Source of the DNA: Bacteroidetes bacterium UBA1947
Lineage (GTDB): Bacteria > Bacteroidota > Bacteroidia > Chitinophagales > Chitinophagaceae
DNA: 46,544 bases
Assembly (NCBI GenBank): GCA_002336915.1
Contig: DDET01000038.1
Coordinates: 44,599 to 91,142 of the forward strand
Direction: 5' to 3'
Shown: piece by piece, positions 14,597 through 21,910 of the stretch
Numbering within the stretch: the first letter of the stretch is position 1
Layout: each line of letters begins with the position of its first letter
The notes under the pieces: model-generated
Told to the model about the DNA's origin: nothing
Databases searched by the model: none
The model's input: only the letters and a program-made list of their open reading frames with translations
Program-made: the position numbers and the translations under genes

Positions 14597-16390
14597 TTAT
14601 TTGAAATAAGGATTTTTATCGAACCTTTGCTTGCCATTATCATTCAATTCTTTCATCTGATAATAAGGCAGCTTTGGATAATAGGTCACAGGCTTATCAG
14701 CAATAAACGCGAAAATATTCTGCCCCGATGCGCGACGCAATTCGTCCGGCGTCACCAGCGGGCGCTGATTGGACTTTGACTCTTCAATGCCAATCAATGA
14801 CTGTTCAACGATCACATGCGAGGATACACCGATGGCGCTGCTTACGTAGTCTGCCGTAAAATTATCGTTGATGCTGAAAAACTGTCTGATGGTAGAATTG
14901 CCAACAAAGGTTTCCCAATTATCGTTATAGTTCGCTTTCAGTTGAATAAGCGATTGCAGGATCGGCCAGACTGTTATCTCAAAACCGGCATAGGTGCTAA
15001 GCGCCGTTTCGATCTCTGGCAGATAGCCCAGCGCCGCAAATTCATCGAGCAGGAAGCACACCCGCTTATTTGGATTCCTGACTACGGCCCGCATGGTGGT
15101 TGTCACGACCAGGCGCAGCCACCTTGCATGGCTTTGCAGCTTGTCAGCAGGGATAATCACATAGAGCGTTGTCTTGCCATCCGATAGCGTTTTTGGGTCA
15201 AGGCCGCTTTCCATTGATTGCTGCAGGGCCGGGGATTTTATAAAGTCCGTGCATTGCAGAACCGTGGCAATGATATTGCCCCAGGTCTTGTCACCGGCTT
15301 TCATCAGCTTTTCGATTTCATGCGCGGATTGCTTTACGGCTTCGCCGTATTGCTCATGGTCGTTGACGTTCATATCCTCGATAAGCGTCAGCCATTCCTC
15401 ATCCGGCAACCTTACCCATTGCCACAGCGTTTTTAGACTGCGCTCGGCTGGCTTGTCCTCATAGGTCGCCATATGGATAAGCAGCCCGGTTACAATCGCC
15501 CTGGCGTTGTCGGTAAAGAACTTGTTTCGGTCATTCTTATCAATCGGCACGATCATTTCCGCGATCATCTGCGCATCGTCCACAAGGTGAATATTCGCTT
15601 TGTGGGAAAGTATATCGAGCGGGTTATAGGTCTGGGCGCTGCCTAATTGTTCAGACAGCAAGCCCCAAGGGTTGAGGACTACAACGTTTTGGCCGCGCTC
15701 CCTTTGATACCGCGCCGTGATAGCGGCGTTTTCCCCCTTCGGGTCGATTACCACCCAGGATCCCGAATAATGGCTGGCGCCAAGCAGATTCGGGATTATG
15801 AGGTTGGTGCCTTTGCCGCCCCTTGTGCCTGCCACGGTCAGGATATGGCCTTTATCATTGAAGCTAAGGCCGCCGCCTATGTAGAAACCATCCTGCGGAT
15901 AATATGGGGCAAGTTCATCGGGCCGGGCAAACCGCGCCGAGCCAAATTTACCGCCCTCGACCAAGGCATTGCCAATGCCTATCCGCCAGCGCCGGAAGAA
16001 TACGAACACGATACAGCCAACCGCAATGTTAATGCCCATATAGTAAAAGATGACCCCGCTTCTGATCCAGTCTTGCGGCACAACTTGGGCAAATAGCCAT
16101 ACCGCGATAAACAGGCCAACCCATATTGCCAGCGCACCCAGGAACATAGCGACCCGGACGATTGGCCGCATCGGGTAAAAATCCGGGTATTCATCCTGCG
16201 GTGACATGAAGCGATTATACGCGCGTACATAGCCAAGCAATGACCCGGCAAGCGTAATCGGCGTCAAAAAGACGGTAACCAGTCCAAGGATAAATCTTGT
16301 CCTGCCCTCGGGATTGGGGCGGCGCTTTAAAAGATAACGCAGGTCATCAGAAGAAACATCGAACCAGCCTTTATAGTCAGGTACGCTCAT
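14597..16390 (-). CDS. Type IV coupling protein (VirD4/TraG family)
   Basis: The ATPase couples the relaxase-DNA complex to a mating channel. Three hydrophobic helices (about 35-55, 80-102 and 112-132 counted from the ATG at 16390) precede the Walker A motif GTRGGKGTN (about 187-195) and Walker B VCFLLDEFAALG. The C-terminal half has the RecA-like TraD/TraG features (STIRQFFSINDN, VTPDELRRA). I prefer the ATG at 16390 (MSVPDYKGWF) over one 22 codons upstream, which would add an atypical leader. It is divergent from mobC across the oriT-like region. Its composition is visibly more GC-rich than the downstream cargo. No other type IV channel genes are in the window. Confidence 0.93.
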   Translation of the reverse strand: MSVPDYKGWFDVSSDDLRYLLKRRPNPEGRTRFILGLVTVFLTPITLAGSLLGYVRAYNRFMSPQDEYPDFYPMRPIVRVAMFLGALAIWVGLFIAVWLFAQVVPQDWIRSGVIFYYMGINIAVGCIVFVFFRRWRIGIGNALVEGGKFGSARFARPDELAPYYPQDGFYIGGGLSFNDKGHILTVAGTRGGKGTNLIIPNLLGASHYSGSWVVIDPKGENAAITARYQRERGQNVVVLNPWGLLSEQLGSAQTYNPLDILSHKANIHLVDDAQMIAEMIVPIDKNDRNKFFTDNARAIVTGLLIHMATYEDKPAERSLKTLWQWVRLPDEEWLTLIEDMNVNDHEQYGEAVKQSAHEIEKLMKAGDKTWGNIIATVLQCTDFIKSPALQQSMESGLDPKTLSDGKTTLYVIIPADKLQSHARWLRLVVTTTMRAVVRNPNKRVCFLLDEFAALGYLPEIETALSTYAGFEITVWPILQSLIQLKANYNDNWETFVGNSTIRQFFSINDNFTADYVSSAIGVSSHVIVEQSLIGIEESKSNQRPLVTPDELRRASGQNIFAFIADKPVTYYPKLPYYQMKELNDNGKQRFDKNPYFK

Positions 16391-16600
16391 AATGAAATCG
16401 AATGGGTGCAGGGCAATTATACAAATAAGTTTTTTTCTGCGGTACCGTGTTTTCACGGTATTTTATTTCGACAATTCTGAATATTTTTCACGCGCCGCAT
16501 GAATGACTTTGAACGCAGTTGCGCTTTGTTGAACTGCATTGCATGTGTTTGTTATTGCTTGTTAATTTGTGAAGTTAGTCTTGACGCGGTAGGTTATTCG

Positions 16601-16741
16601 GGCTATAGTTTTATCATGTTGCAAGACGTGGTTTGTGGCCACAAAAACTAAAGTTTTTTGTGTCGCCCCAAACCGTCTTGCGAAAGAGACAATGCGCAAG
16701 CGCGTCTCCCTCGACCCTCTGCAACCGATAAAACGATAGCC
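16601..16741. other. Putative oriT: nested inverted repeats between traG and mobC
   Basis: Outer arms GGCTATAGTTTTATC (16601-16615) and GATAAAACGATAGCC (16727-16741) match 14 of 15. Inside, GCAAGACG-TG-GTTTG (16621-16635) pairs with CAAACCGTCTTGC (16669-16681). Within that, AAAACT/AGTTTT forms a short hairpin around AA. GAGAC/GTCTC (16686-16708) makes another stem. The position directly upstream of mobC-relaxase and divergent from the coupling protein is the usual place for oriT. I cannot assign the nick site. The remaining 16391-16600 shows no gene. Confidence 0.65.
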
Positions 16742-16755
16742 CTCAAACAGGATTT

Positions 16756-17139
16756 ATGGCACGACCTCAAAAAGGAAGTGAAGCCCGGCGCGACATTATT
16801 GTCCGCGCCCGTTTCACCGCCGCCGAAAAAAACACGCTGCATGACCTGGCTGCAAAAGCCGGGTACACGCCGAGCGATTTTATTCGTGTCAAGACCATTG
16901 GCAGCAAGCCGCATATCCGTAAGGCGACGCCGGAACGCGCCGCCCTGATCCACTTGCAAGCCGAACTGAACCGCGTCGGCAATAACGTGAACCAGATCGC
17001 AAGGGCGCTTAATCGCCGCTCTGACGCTGACACCCTGACAGGGTTTTCCATGGAATGGGTTAAGGGGGCTTTGAATGATATACAAACATTAACCGCGCTT
17101 ATCGCCAAGGAATTAGGACACGATGGTCATTCGGGGTAA
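16756..17139 (+). CDS. mobC: MobC-family relaxosome accessory protein
   Basis: In this 127-residue protein, the ribbon-helix-helix-like start DIIVRARFTAAEKNTLHDLA and the conserved LIHLQAELNRVGNNVNQIARALN segment identify MobC-type relaxosome proteins. These bind oriT and help melt the nick region for the relaxase. It ends 17 bases into the relaxase frame, a coupled arrangement. Its nearest resemblance is to proteobacterial mobilisation systems, judged by eye. Confidence 0.85.
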   Translation: MARPQKGSEARRDIIVRARFTAAEKNTLHDLAAKAGYTPSDFIRVKTIGSKPHIRKATPERAALIHLQAELNRVGNNVNQIARALNRRSDADTLTGFSMEWVKGALNDIQTLTALIAKELGHDGHSG

Positions 17140-18232
17140 TTCAAGAGGGAACGGGCGGCAGCTATCCCATTATCTTTTGGCAAAGAAAGATAATGAGGCG
17201 ATCCGCATTCTGGACATTGACGGCCAGCTTAACCCGAGCGCGGAAGAACTTCACGAAGCCATCTTTATGATGGGCGTGAGCGCCGAACTGACCAAGAGCG
17301 AAAAGGGCCTTTACCATTCACAGATCAATCCGGCCATCGGCGAGGATGCCATGATGGGGGATGAGGGTTGGCTACAGGCCGCCGACATACTTGGCCAGCA
17401 ATTAGGTTTGGAGAACCAGCGCCGCGCCATTGTGCTGCACACCAAGAAAGGCCGCACACATGCGCATGTCGTCTGGGAACGTTACGACCATAGCAGCGGC
17501 AAGATGGTCAGCGATAGTTTCTCCCGCCTGGCCCAGGATCGCGCCCGTAAGGAAATGGAAACCACCTTCGGCCATGCGCAGACTCCGCACCGTAACAAGC
17601 ACCGCCCGGAACTGAAAGCCAGCCTTTCGGCGCTTTGGCATCAGACCGGCACCGGAGCGCAGTTCGTCACGGCGGCAAGAAAGAACGGCTATATCATTTC
17701 CGAAGGTTCGGGCCGCAGCCCTTACATGGTGGTGGACGAGCTGGGCCGATCCTATGACCTGACCCGCCAGCTTCAGGGCGTCCGCCTGAAAGAAGTCCGG
17801 CAACGCCTGCGCAATGAAAGCCTGTTGGGCGAGAAAGACGCCATCACATTGGCGCGGAAAACCCGCAAGGACAATCAGGAACGCGGCGGTGATGACAAAG
17901 GCAAACAAAAAGCAGCACTTACTAAAAAATATAAAACCATGCAGGAAGAATTTAGCAGCAATGCAAAAGACATGACTAACGCTGAACAGCAGCAGCCAGC
18001 CCAAAAGCCGGAACAGCAGAAATCCACAAAAGAGGCTTTCAAGGATAATGCGCCGGAGATCACAGGTCAGGAGAAAGAAAAATCACTAAAGGAAAAGTTC
18101 AGCGAGAACAAAGACGATATTGGTACTAACGACAAGAAAGACAAGGACAAGCGCCGCGAAGAATTTAAACACCGGATGCAGCCTAAACCTGGACAAAGTC
18201 AGGGCAGGGATAAGGGGATGGATATAGATTAG
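17123..18232 (+). CDS. Relaxase/mobilisation nuclease (VirD2/MOBP-like)
   Basis: The 369-residue relaxase nicks oriT and pilots the strand. The likely nucleophile is Tyr17 in GRQLSHYLLAKKD. The metal-binding histidine motif is H106-x6-H113-x-H115 (VLHTKKGRTHAHVVWERYD). A second domain (about 155-240) ends with DLTRQLQGVRLKEVRQRL. The last 110 residues are a highly charged, repetitive Lys/Glu/Gln tail (KEAFKDNAPEI, KEKFSENKDDI) probably involved in secretion or binding the coupling protein. It overlaps mobC by 17 bases. Bacteroidota relaxases normally begin differently (MVAKI-type), so transfer from Proteobacteria is plausible. Confidence 0.88.
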   Translation: MVIRGNSRGNGRQLSHYLLAKKDNEAIRILDIDGQLNPSAEELHEAIFMMGVSAELTKSEKGLYHSQINPAIGEDAMMGDEGWLQAADILGQQLGLENQRRAIVLHTKKGRTHAHVVWERYDHSSGKMVSDSFSRLAQDRARKEMETTFGHAQTPHRNKHRPELKASLSALWHQTGTGAQFVTAARKNGYIISEGSGRSPYMVVDELGRSYDLTRQLQGVRLKEVRQRLRNESLLGEKDAITLARKTRKDNQERGGDDKGKQKAALTKKYKTMQEEFSSNAKDMTNAEQQQPAQKPEQQKSTKEAFKDNAPEITGQEKEKSLKEKFSENKDDIGTNDKKDKDKRREEFKHRMQPKPGQSQGRDKGMDID

Positions 18233-18321
18233 CCTTTGATGGTAACAATATGTTTCCTACATTCCTGCTATTTTTCTTTAATTTTTTTTTTGAATTTATT
18301 AGCTCCGAAATACATTTATTA

Positions 18322-19590
18322 ATGGCTAAGAAAAAACCGCCAAAAAGATATTTTACCCCTAAAAATGTCATGTCTATTCATGGTTGGAACTCCAATCGCG
18401 ATTGGCAATTACTCTTAACTACAAGCATCAATTCGATCAATCTTACTAGTATACCATACACGTACGGTAGAAAAATTTTGAAGATTTTTCCATGGCATAT
18501 AAAACATGACGTTTCCAAATTTAAAGAATGGTATTTTAATGCTGTAAACAGCAGGAGCTATGACATAGATATTACCAAGCCTTATCACAGACCGTCCATT
18601 ATTGCTCATAGCTTGGGGTCGTATATTCTTGTGAAAGCGTTAGGGAAATACCCAGAAATAAAGTTCGACAAAATTTTTCTTGTTGGGTCAATAGTTCCTG
18701 AAAATTTCGATTGGTTTAAATTAATCCTTAACGATCAAGTAGGGAGTATCGTTTATGAACGAGCTCCAAGAGACTGGGTGGTTTCATTGTCATTTCTGAT
18801 AACAGGTTCAACAAGAACATGTACAAAGTATGGATTTCTCCAAAAAAGCTCTTTTATTCTTGAGACCAATGTGGAACACTTCGGACATGGTGATTTTAAT
18901 TACGAGGAGCATTTTATCACAATGTTCAAAAAACATATATACGACAAGCCCCATCAATTATCCATTTTGCATGGTAAAGACCTAAGCGAAGAACAAATCA
19001 GGCAAAAATTTGACCAATCAGTTTTAATCGACAATCAGGTATACGATGACGCTGTATATCAAAGTTCACCCGTTACTATTAATCAAGGGTTGACTTGGTT
19101 TAGGACGGAGCCAGATATTTGGATGTTCGTAGAAGACAACTTTACAAAAGAAGTTCTTGGTTATATAAATGCAGTACCTGTAAATGACAAAACATATGAA
19201 GCTTTTAAAAACGGGACATTGCAGGAAACAGAAATAACGCCCGATAACATTTTAAGTTATGACACCGCGACTGAATATAATCTGCTCATATTATCAATCG
19301 CAGTTAAAAAAACTCCCAATGGACAAACAAGTTCATCAAAAATTCTTGAATTTTTAATGATGTCGTTTCTCTACAAACATTTGAGAGATCAGAAAATAAA
19401 AAAATTTGCTGCTGTAGGTTGGACCCGACCAGGTGAAAATCTCTGCCTTGGTTTTGGTATGCAGCCTATAAATAAAGACGAAAATGAACATCCTATTTTT
19501 GAGTGTGATACCAAACAGAAAAAGAGTAAGCACGAAATAAGCGCTATGAATTTCATGGCAAGATGGTTCTTTACAAACATGCGACCATAA
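18322..19590 (+). CDS. Alpha/beta-hydrolase fused to a GNAT-like acyltransferase domain
   Basis: From the ATG at 18322 the protein has 422 residues. The N-terminal half is an alpha/beta-hydrolase: oxyanion strand MSIHGWNSN (about 17-25), nucleophile elbow IIAHSLGSY (Ser97), probable acid Asp151 (PRDWVVS) and base His189 (FGHGDF). The C-terminal half (about 260-422) looks like a GNAT fold: GYINAVPV, LLILSIAVKK, SSKILEFLMMSFLYKHL, FAAVGWTRPGENLCLGFGM. I do not recognise this combination as a described family. An ATG at 18250 would add a Phe-rich leader probably derived from a T-rich spacer. It lies directly behind the relaxase and is AT-rich like the other cargo. Confidence 0.65.
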   Translation: MAKKKPPKRYFTPKNVMSIHGWNSNRDWQLLLTTSINSINLTSIPYTYGRKILKIFPWHIKHDVSKFKEWYFNAVNSRSYDIDITKPYHRPSIIAHSLGSYILVKALGKYPEIKFDKIFLVGSIVPENFDWFKLILNDQVGSIVYERAPRDWVVSLSFLITGSTRTCTKYGFLQKSSFILETNVEHFGHGDFNYEEHFITMFKKHIYDKPHQLSILHGKDLSEEQIRQKFDQSVLIDNQVYDDAVYQSSPVTINQGLTWFRTEPDIWMFVEDNFTKEVLGYINAVPVNDKTYEAFKNGTLQETEITPDNILSYDTATEYNLLILSIAVKKTPNGQTSSSKILEFLMMSFLYKHLRDQKIKKFAAVGWTRPGENLCLGFGMQPINKDENEHPIFECDTKQKKSKHEISAMNFMARWFFTNMRP

Positions 19591-20186
19591 AAAAGAAATC
19601 ATACTAACCAAACTTAAAAGGCGACGCTCCGTTCGCCGTCAGCAATCCTATTTTAAAACCAGCCTATAAACCCTGGAACTTTTGAAATCTCCTTTTGCTT
19701 TCTATCGGTAAGGAAAGAAAGGCTATCGCCTTACCTTCCTTTAGTCTTTTATCCCCGGCAGCGTAATTCTATCAGCATGTATTCCGTTAGCTTGGTTTCG
19801 TCATACCCTGCACCCGCAAAGCCGGGTTCCGGCTATTCCTTCACCGCGCTAACCGAATTAAACCCACCCACGACCTGCACAGCCATTGGCAAGCAAAGGT
19901 ATGTCCTTGTGAGGATTGGCAAGCAAGGCCACGCCTGCGGTTTGAACAAAACAATCTCCACCGGCCGCATTTGAAGCGCATCTGTTTCGGTCGTATTCTT
20001 TTGTCCAAAGCCCTGCTTGCCAACCTCACAAAGCAGAAGGGGGGCTTACCAAAGGCAAATGCAGGATTCCGCTTTGCACCAATAAAAAAGCCAGCTTGTG
20101 AACAAGCCAGCCCCTATAAACCCTATCACTATGAAATGCGAAAATACGACTAATCGCCGTCCAGACCGCCGCCTGGCGACAACTTT
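19591..20186. other. 596-bp gene-poor region with long inverted repeat
   Basis: I see no credible gene here. TTGTGAGGATTGGCAAGCAAGG (19907-19928) is matched in inverted orientation by the sequence at 20011-20031, with one insertion and one or two mismatches. ATTGGCAAGCAA also occurs as a direct repeat at 19885 and 19915. GGTAAGG/CCTTACC arms lie near 19708-19736. The structure could fold on either strand. A small RNA, a recombination site or a relic are all possible. Confidence 0.4.
20084..20107 (-). terminator. Terminator for the minus-strand lipoprotein genes
   Basis: GCTTGT (20094-20099) and ACAAGC (20102-20107) form a compact hairpin. The A-run at 20084-20089 gives a T-run on the minus strand, downstream of the lipoprotein pair. 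Confidence 0.55.
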
Positions 20187-20408
20187 TTAATCCAGTTTGC
20201 AGTTTTCGACATAGTTTGTCGTTTCCATTGCCGAGCATCTCGTTTTTGCATCATCCTTTTTCATCCCCGTGAAATAATACTTTTCGGTACCGCCGCCGCC
20301 GCCTCTATCGGTGCAGGAGCAAGTCCAGTCCTTTCTTTTGTTACATGATGCAGAAACGATAATAAGCGCCAGCAGCGCAATTTTTGAGAGTGTTTTCATT
20401 TTTATCAT
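20187..20408 (-). CDS. Small cysteine-rich lipoprotein
   Basis: Not recognised beyond its type. This 73-residue protein has a Bacteroidota-style lipoprotein signal (MKTLSKIALLALIIVSASC, lipobox Cys22). The mature part of about 50 residues includes CSC, GGGGG and three further cysteines, consistent with a small disulfide-bonded lipoprotein. The start may be the ATG at 20408 or the one three codons later at 20399. It lies 11 bases behind a larger lipoprotein gene and is probably co-transcribed. Confidence 0.6.
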   Translation of the reverse strand: MIKMKTLSKIALLALIIVSASCNKRKDWTCSCTDRGGGGGTEKYYFTGMKKDDAKTRCSAMETTNYVENCKLD

Positions 20409-20419
20409 TTTTGATTAGA

Positions 20420-20953
20420 TCATTTTGTAAACTCCATGTGATAGACATCTTTCTGTGGATGAAGACTGTCGGTATACGTTACATGCAAATAGTGGTCGGT
20501 AAATGCCTCGACTTTAAAATCTTGCTGGCCATTTCCCGATACGCCACCGGAATAGGTGATTGCAAAGGTGTGGCTATCATTCTTTAACTGCCATGTCCCA
20601 TGCACAGGAATAAAAATGCTAAAGAAATCCCAACCTGTTTGGCCGTCTACCCTCACATGGTCATAGGTGCCGTCGGCATGGAAGGTGAATTTTTCTTCCA
20701 TGCTATCGGCCCAATACATGCCATTGTGACTATAATACTTGCTGCCGCCGTCAGCACTCGTGAGATTGCCACTTGCATCATAATACAGGTTGTAGGCTGA
20801 TACCCCATGCCAATCACCGGCTGATAGCTTGCTTGCATCGGCCTGGGTCGTGGTGTCATTAGTGGTTGGATTGGTTACGGTTGGCGTGTCTTTCTTTTTG
20901 GAACATGAGAGCAGCAGGATTGCGGCACACATGAATAGAATAAATTGTTTCAT
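20420..20953 (-). CDS. Lipocalin-like lipoprotein
   Basis: From the ATG at 20953 (MKQFILFMCAAILLLSC) it makes 177 residues with a clear lipoprotein signal. A Thr-rich linker follows (TPTVTNPTTNDTTTQAD), then a beta-rich domain: GDWHGVS, EEKFTFHADGTYDHVRVDG, HGTWQLKNDSHTFAITYSG, VYHMEFTK. The W-x-L-x-x-D pattern and overall layout resemble Bacteroidota lipocalin-like/DUF5004-type domains, which are usually surface or periplasmic and of unknown ligand. An in-frame ATG at 21034 overlaps the recombinase gene and is unlikely. It lies 29 bases behind the recombinase stop. Confidence 0.6.
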   Translation of the reverse strand: MKQFILFMCAAILLLSCSKKKDTPTVTNPTTNDTTTQADASKLSAGDWHGVSAYNLYYDASGNLTSADGGSKYYSHNGMYWADSMEEKFTFHADGTYDHVRVDGQTGWDFFSIFIPVHGTWQLKNDSHTFAITYSGGVSGNGQQDFKVEAFTDHYLHVTYTDSLHPQKDVYHMEFTK

Positions 20954-20982
20954 AATCTTTTTTATATGGTTTGATAAATTGG

Positions 20983-21630
20983 TTACTTCTGGTTCATTCG
21001 TTTTATAATTTGATGCACCGTACTTGGATGCCATTTATTGCTTCTATATGCTGGTATTTTCATCCGGTTTAATTCATCCGTTAGCGCCCGTATCGTCGTT
21101 ATCCCTTTCTCTTGCAATTCCTCTATTTGTGGCTTCATCTTTAAGGCAAATGCCTGGGCTCTCATTTTATTTTCTTTTGAAAGCACATAGCGCCCATTAT
21201 ATCCCAACTCTACGCCTTTCGTTTTTGCGGCTTTAAGCGCCGCAGTCGTCCTTTCGCTGATCTGATCGCGCTCATGTTCTGCAAATGCCGCCATGATATG
21301 CACGATCAGCTTACCGGCGTGAGGGTTATCCACCGCTTTGAAATCAATCCCCGATTCCATCAGCTTCGAGATAAAAACGACATTCCGGCCCAGACGGTCA
21401 AGTTTTGCGATCAGCAGCATTGCGTTTTCGCTTTTGCAGGCTACCAAGGCTCGTTGCAGTACGGGCCGGATATTCTTTTTCCCGGACTCGATTTCTACGA
21501 ACTCGCCGCTTAACAAATAATTATTCGCCGTTGCAAAATCCTTAACCGCGCTTTTTTGCGCTTCCAGCCCCAAACCACTTTGGCCTTGCCGTTCCGTTGA
21601 AACCCGGTAATACGCGATTGCCTTTCTCAT
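20983..21630 (-). CDS. Serine recombinase (resolvase/invertase family)
   Basis: The 215-residue site-specific recombinase, counted from the ATG at 21630, has nucleophile Ser11 in AYYRVSTERQGQSGLGL, the conserved LLIAKLDRLGRN segment, and the AFAEHERDQISERTTAALKAAK long E-helix. A C-terminal helix-turn-helix region follows (ITTIRALTDELNRMKI, WHPSTVHQIIKR). An ATG four codons upstream (21642) is possible. Size and domains fit a small resolvase or invertase rather than a large phage integrase or an IS607 transposase. An imperfect inverted repeat lies just upstream at 21686-21840 and could contain its sites. Confidence 0.88.
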   Translation of the reverse strand: MRKAIAYYRVSTERQGQSGLGLEAQKSAVKDFATANNYLLSGEFVEIESGKKNIRPVLQRALVACKSENAMLLIAKLDRLGRNVVFISKLMESGIDFKAVDNPHAGKLIVHIMAAFAEHERDQISERTTAALKAAKTKGVELGYNGRYVLSKENKMRAQAFALKMKPQIEELQEKGITTIRALTDELNRMKIPAYRSNKWHPSTVHQIIKRMNQK

Positions 21631-21685
21631 GTCTGATCTCATAGGTGCAAGGGTATTGCATCAGACCAAAGACTGTTCGCAAGTA

Positions 21686-21840
21686 AACCAACGTTTATCT
21701 TTGAACAGATTTTAATCCGACAACGAATAGACGAGCAATAATTCTAAGATGAAACCCGCGCCAATAGCAAGGCTTTGGCAATGGACAGAATGAAAATCAA
21801 GGCGCTGCCGGTAGTTCTTGTTCAGGTATAAACGTTGGTA
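21686..21840. repeat. 22-bp imperfect inverted repeat next to the serine recombinase
   Basis: AACCAACGTTTATCTTTGAACA (copy 1, 21686-21707) is matched in inverted orientation by 21819-21840, about 18 of 22 bases. The core is ACCAACGTTTAT. The arms are 111 bp apart in the 268-bp non-coding gap between the recombinase and the helicase gene. They are candidate recombinase sites or the ends of a small decayed element. Confidence 0.5.
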
Positions 21841-21910
21841 TGCATATGAACAAAAAAAGTTTTTTTAACCAAGTTGATGAGAAGCTGCAAAAATCTCATC
21901 ATCAGTTCTA

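Larger units (their letters stand above)
13538..14620. repeat. 16-bp direct repeat flanking the two coiled-coil genes (copies 13538-13553 and 14605-14620)
   Basis: AATAAGGATTTTTATC occurs at both positions, 1067 bp apart, and the similarity continues more weakly for about 10 bp. The right copy encodes the last residues of TraG (DKNPYF). The left copy lies in the gap before the pYEATS-like gene and is non-coding. It looks like a duplicated scrap of the traG 3' end bracketing the two genes between. Confidence 0.55.

Noticed and set aside
18250..18321. N-terminal membrane anchor of the hydrolase-GNAT protein
   Set aside because: The Phe-rich leader comes from a T-rich spacer; the ATG at 18322 directly precedes the conserved first strand.
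20983..21630. IS607-type transposase
   Set aside because: No TnpB-like partner, and the domain order (catalytic domain first, HTH at the C-terminus) fits a resolvase or invertase.
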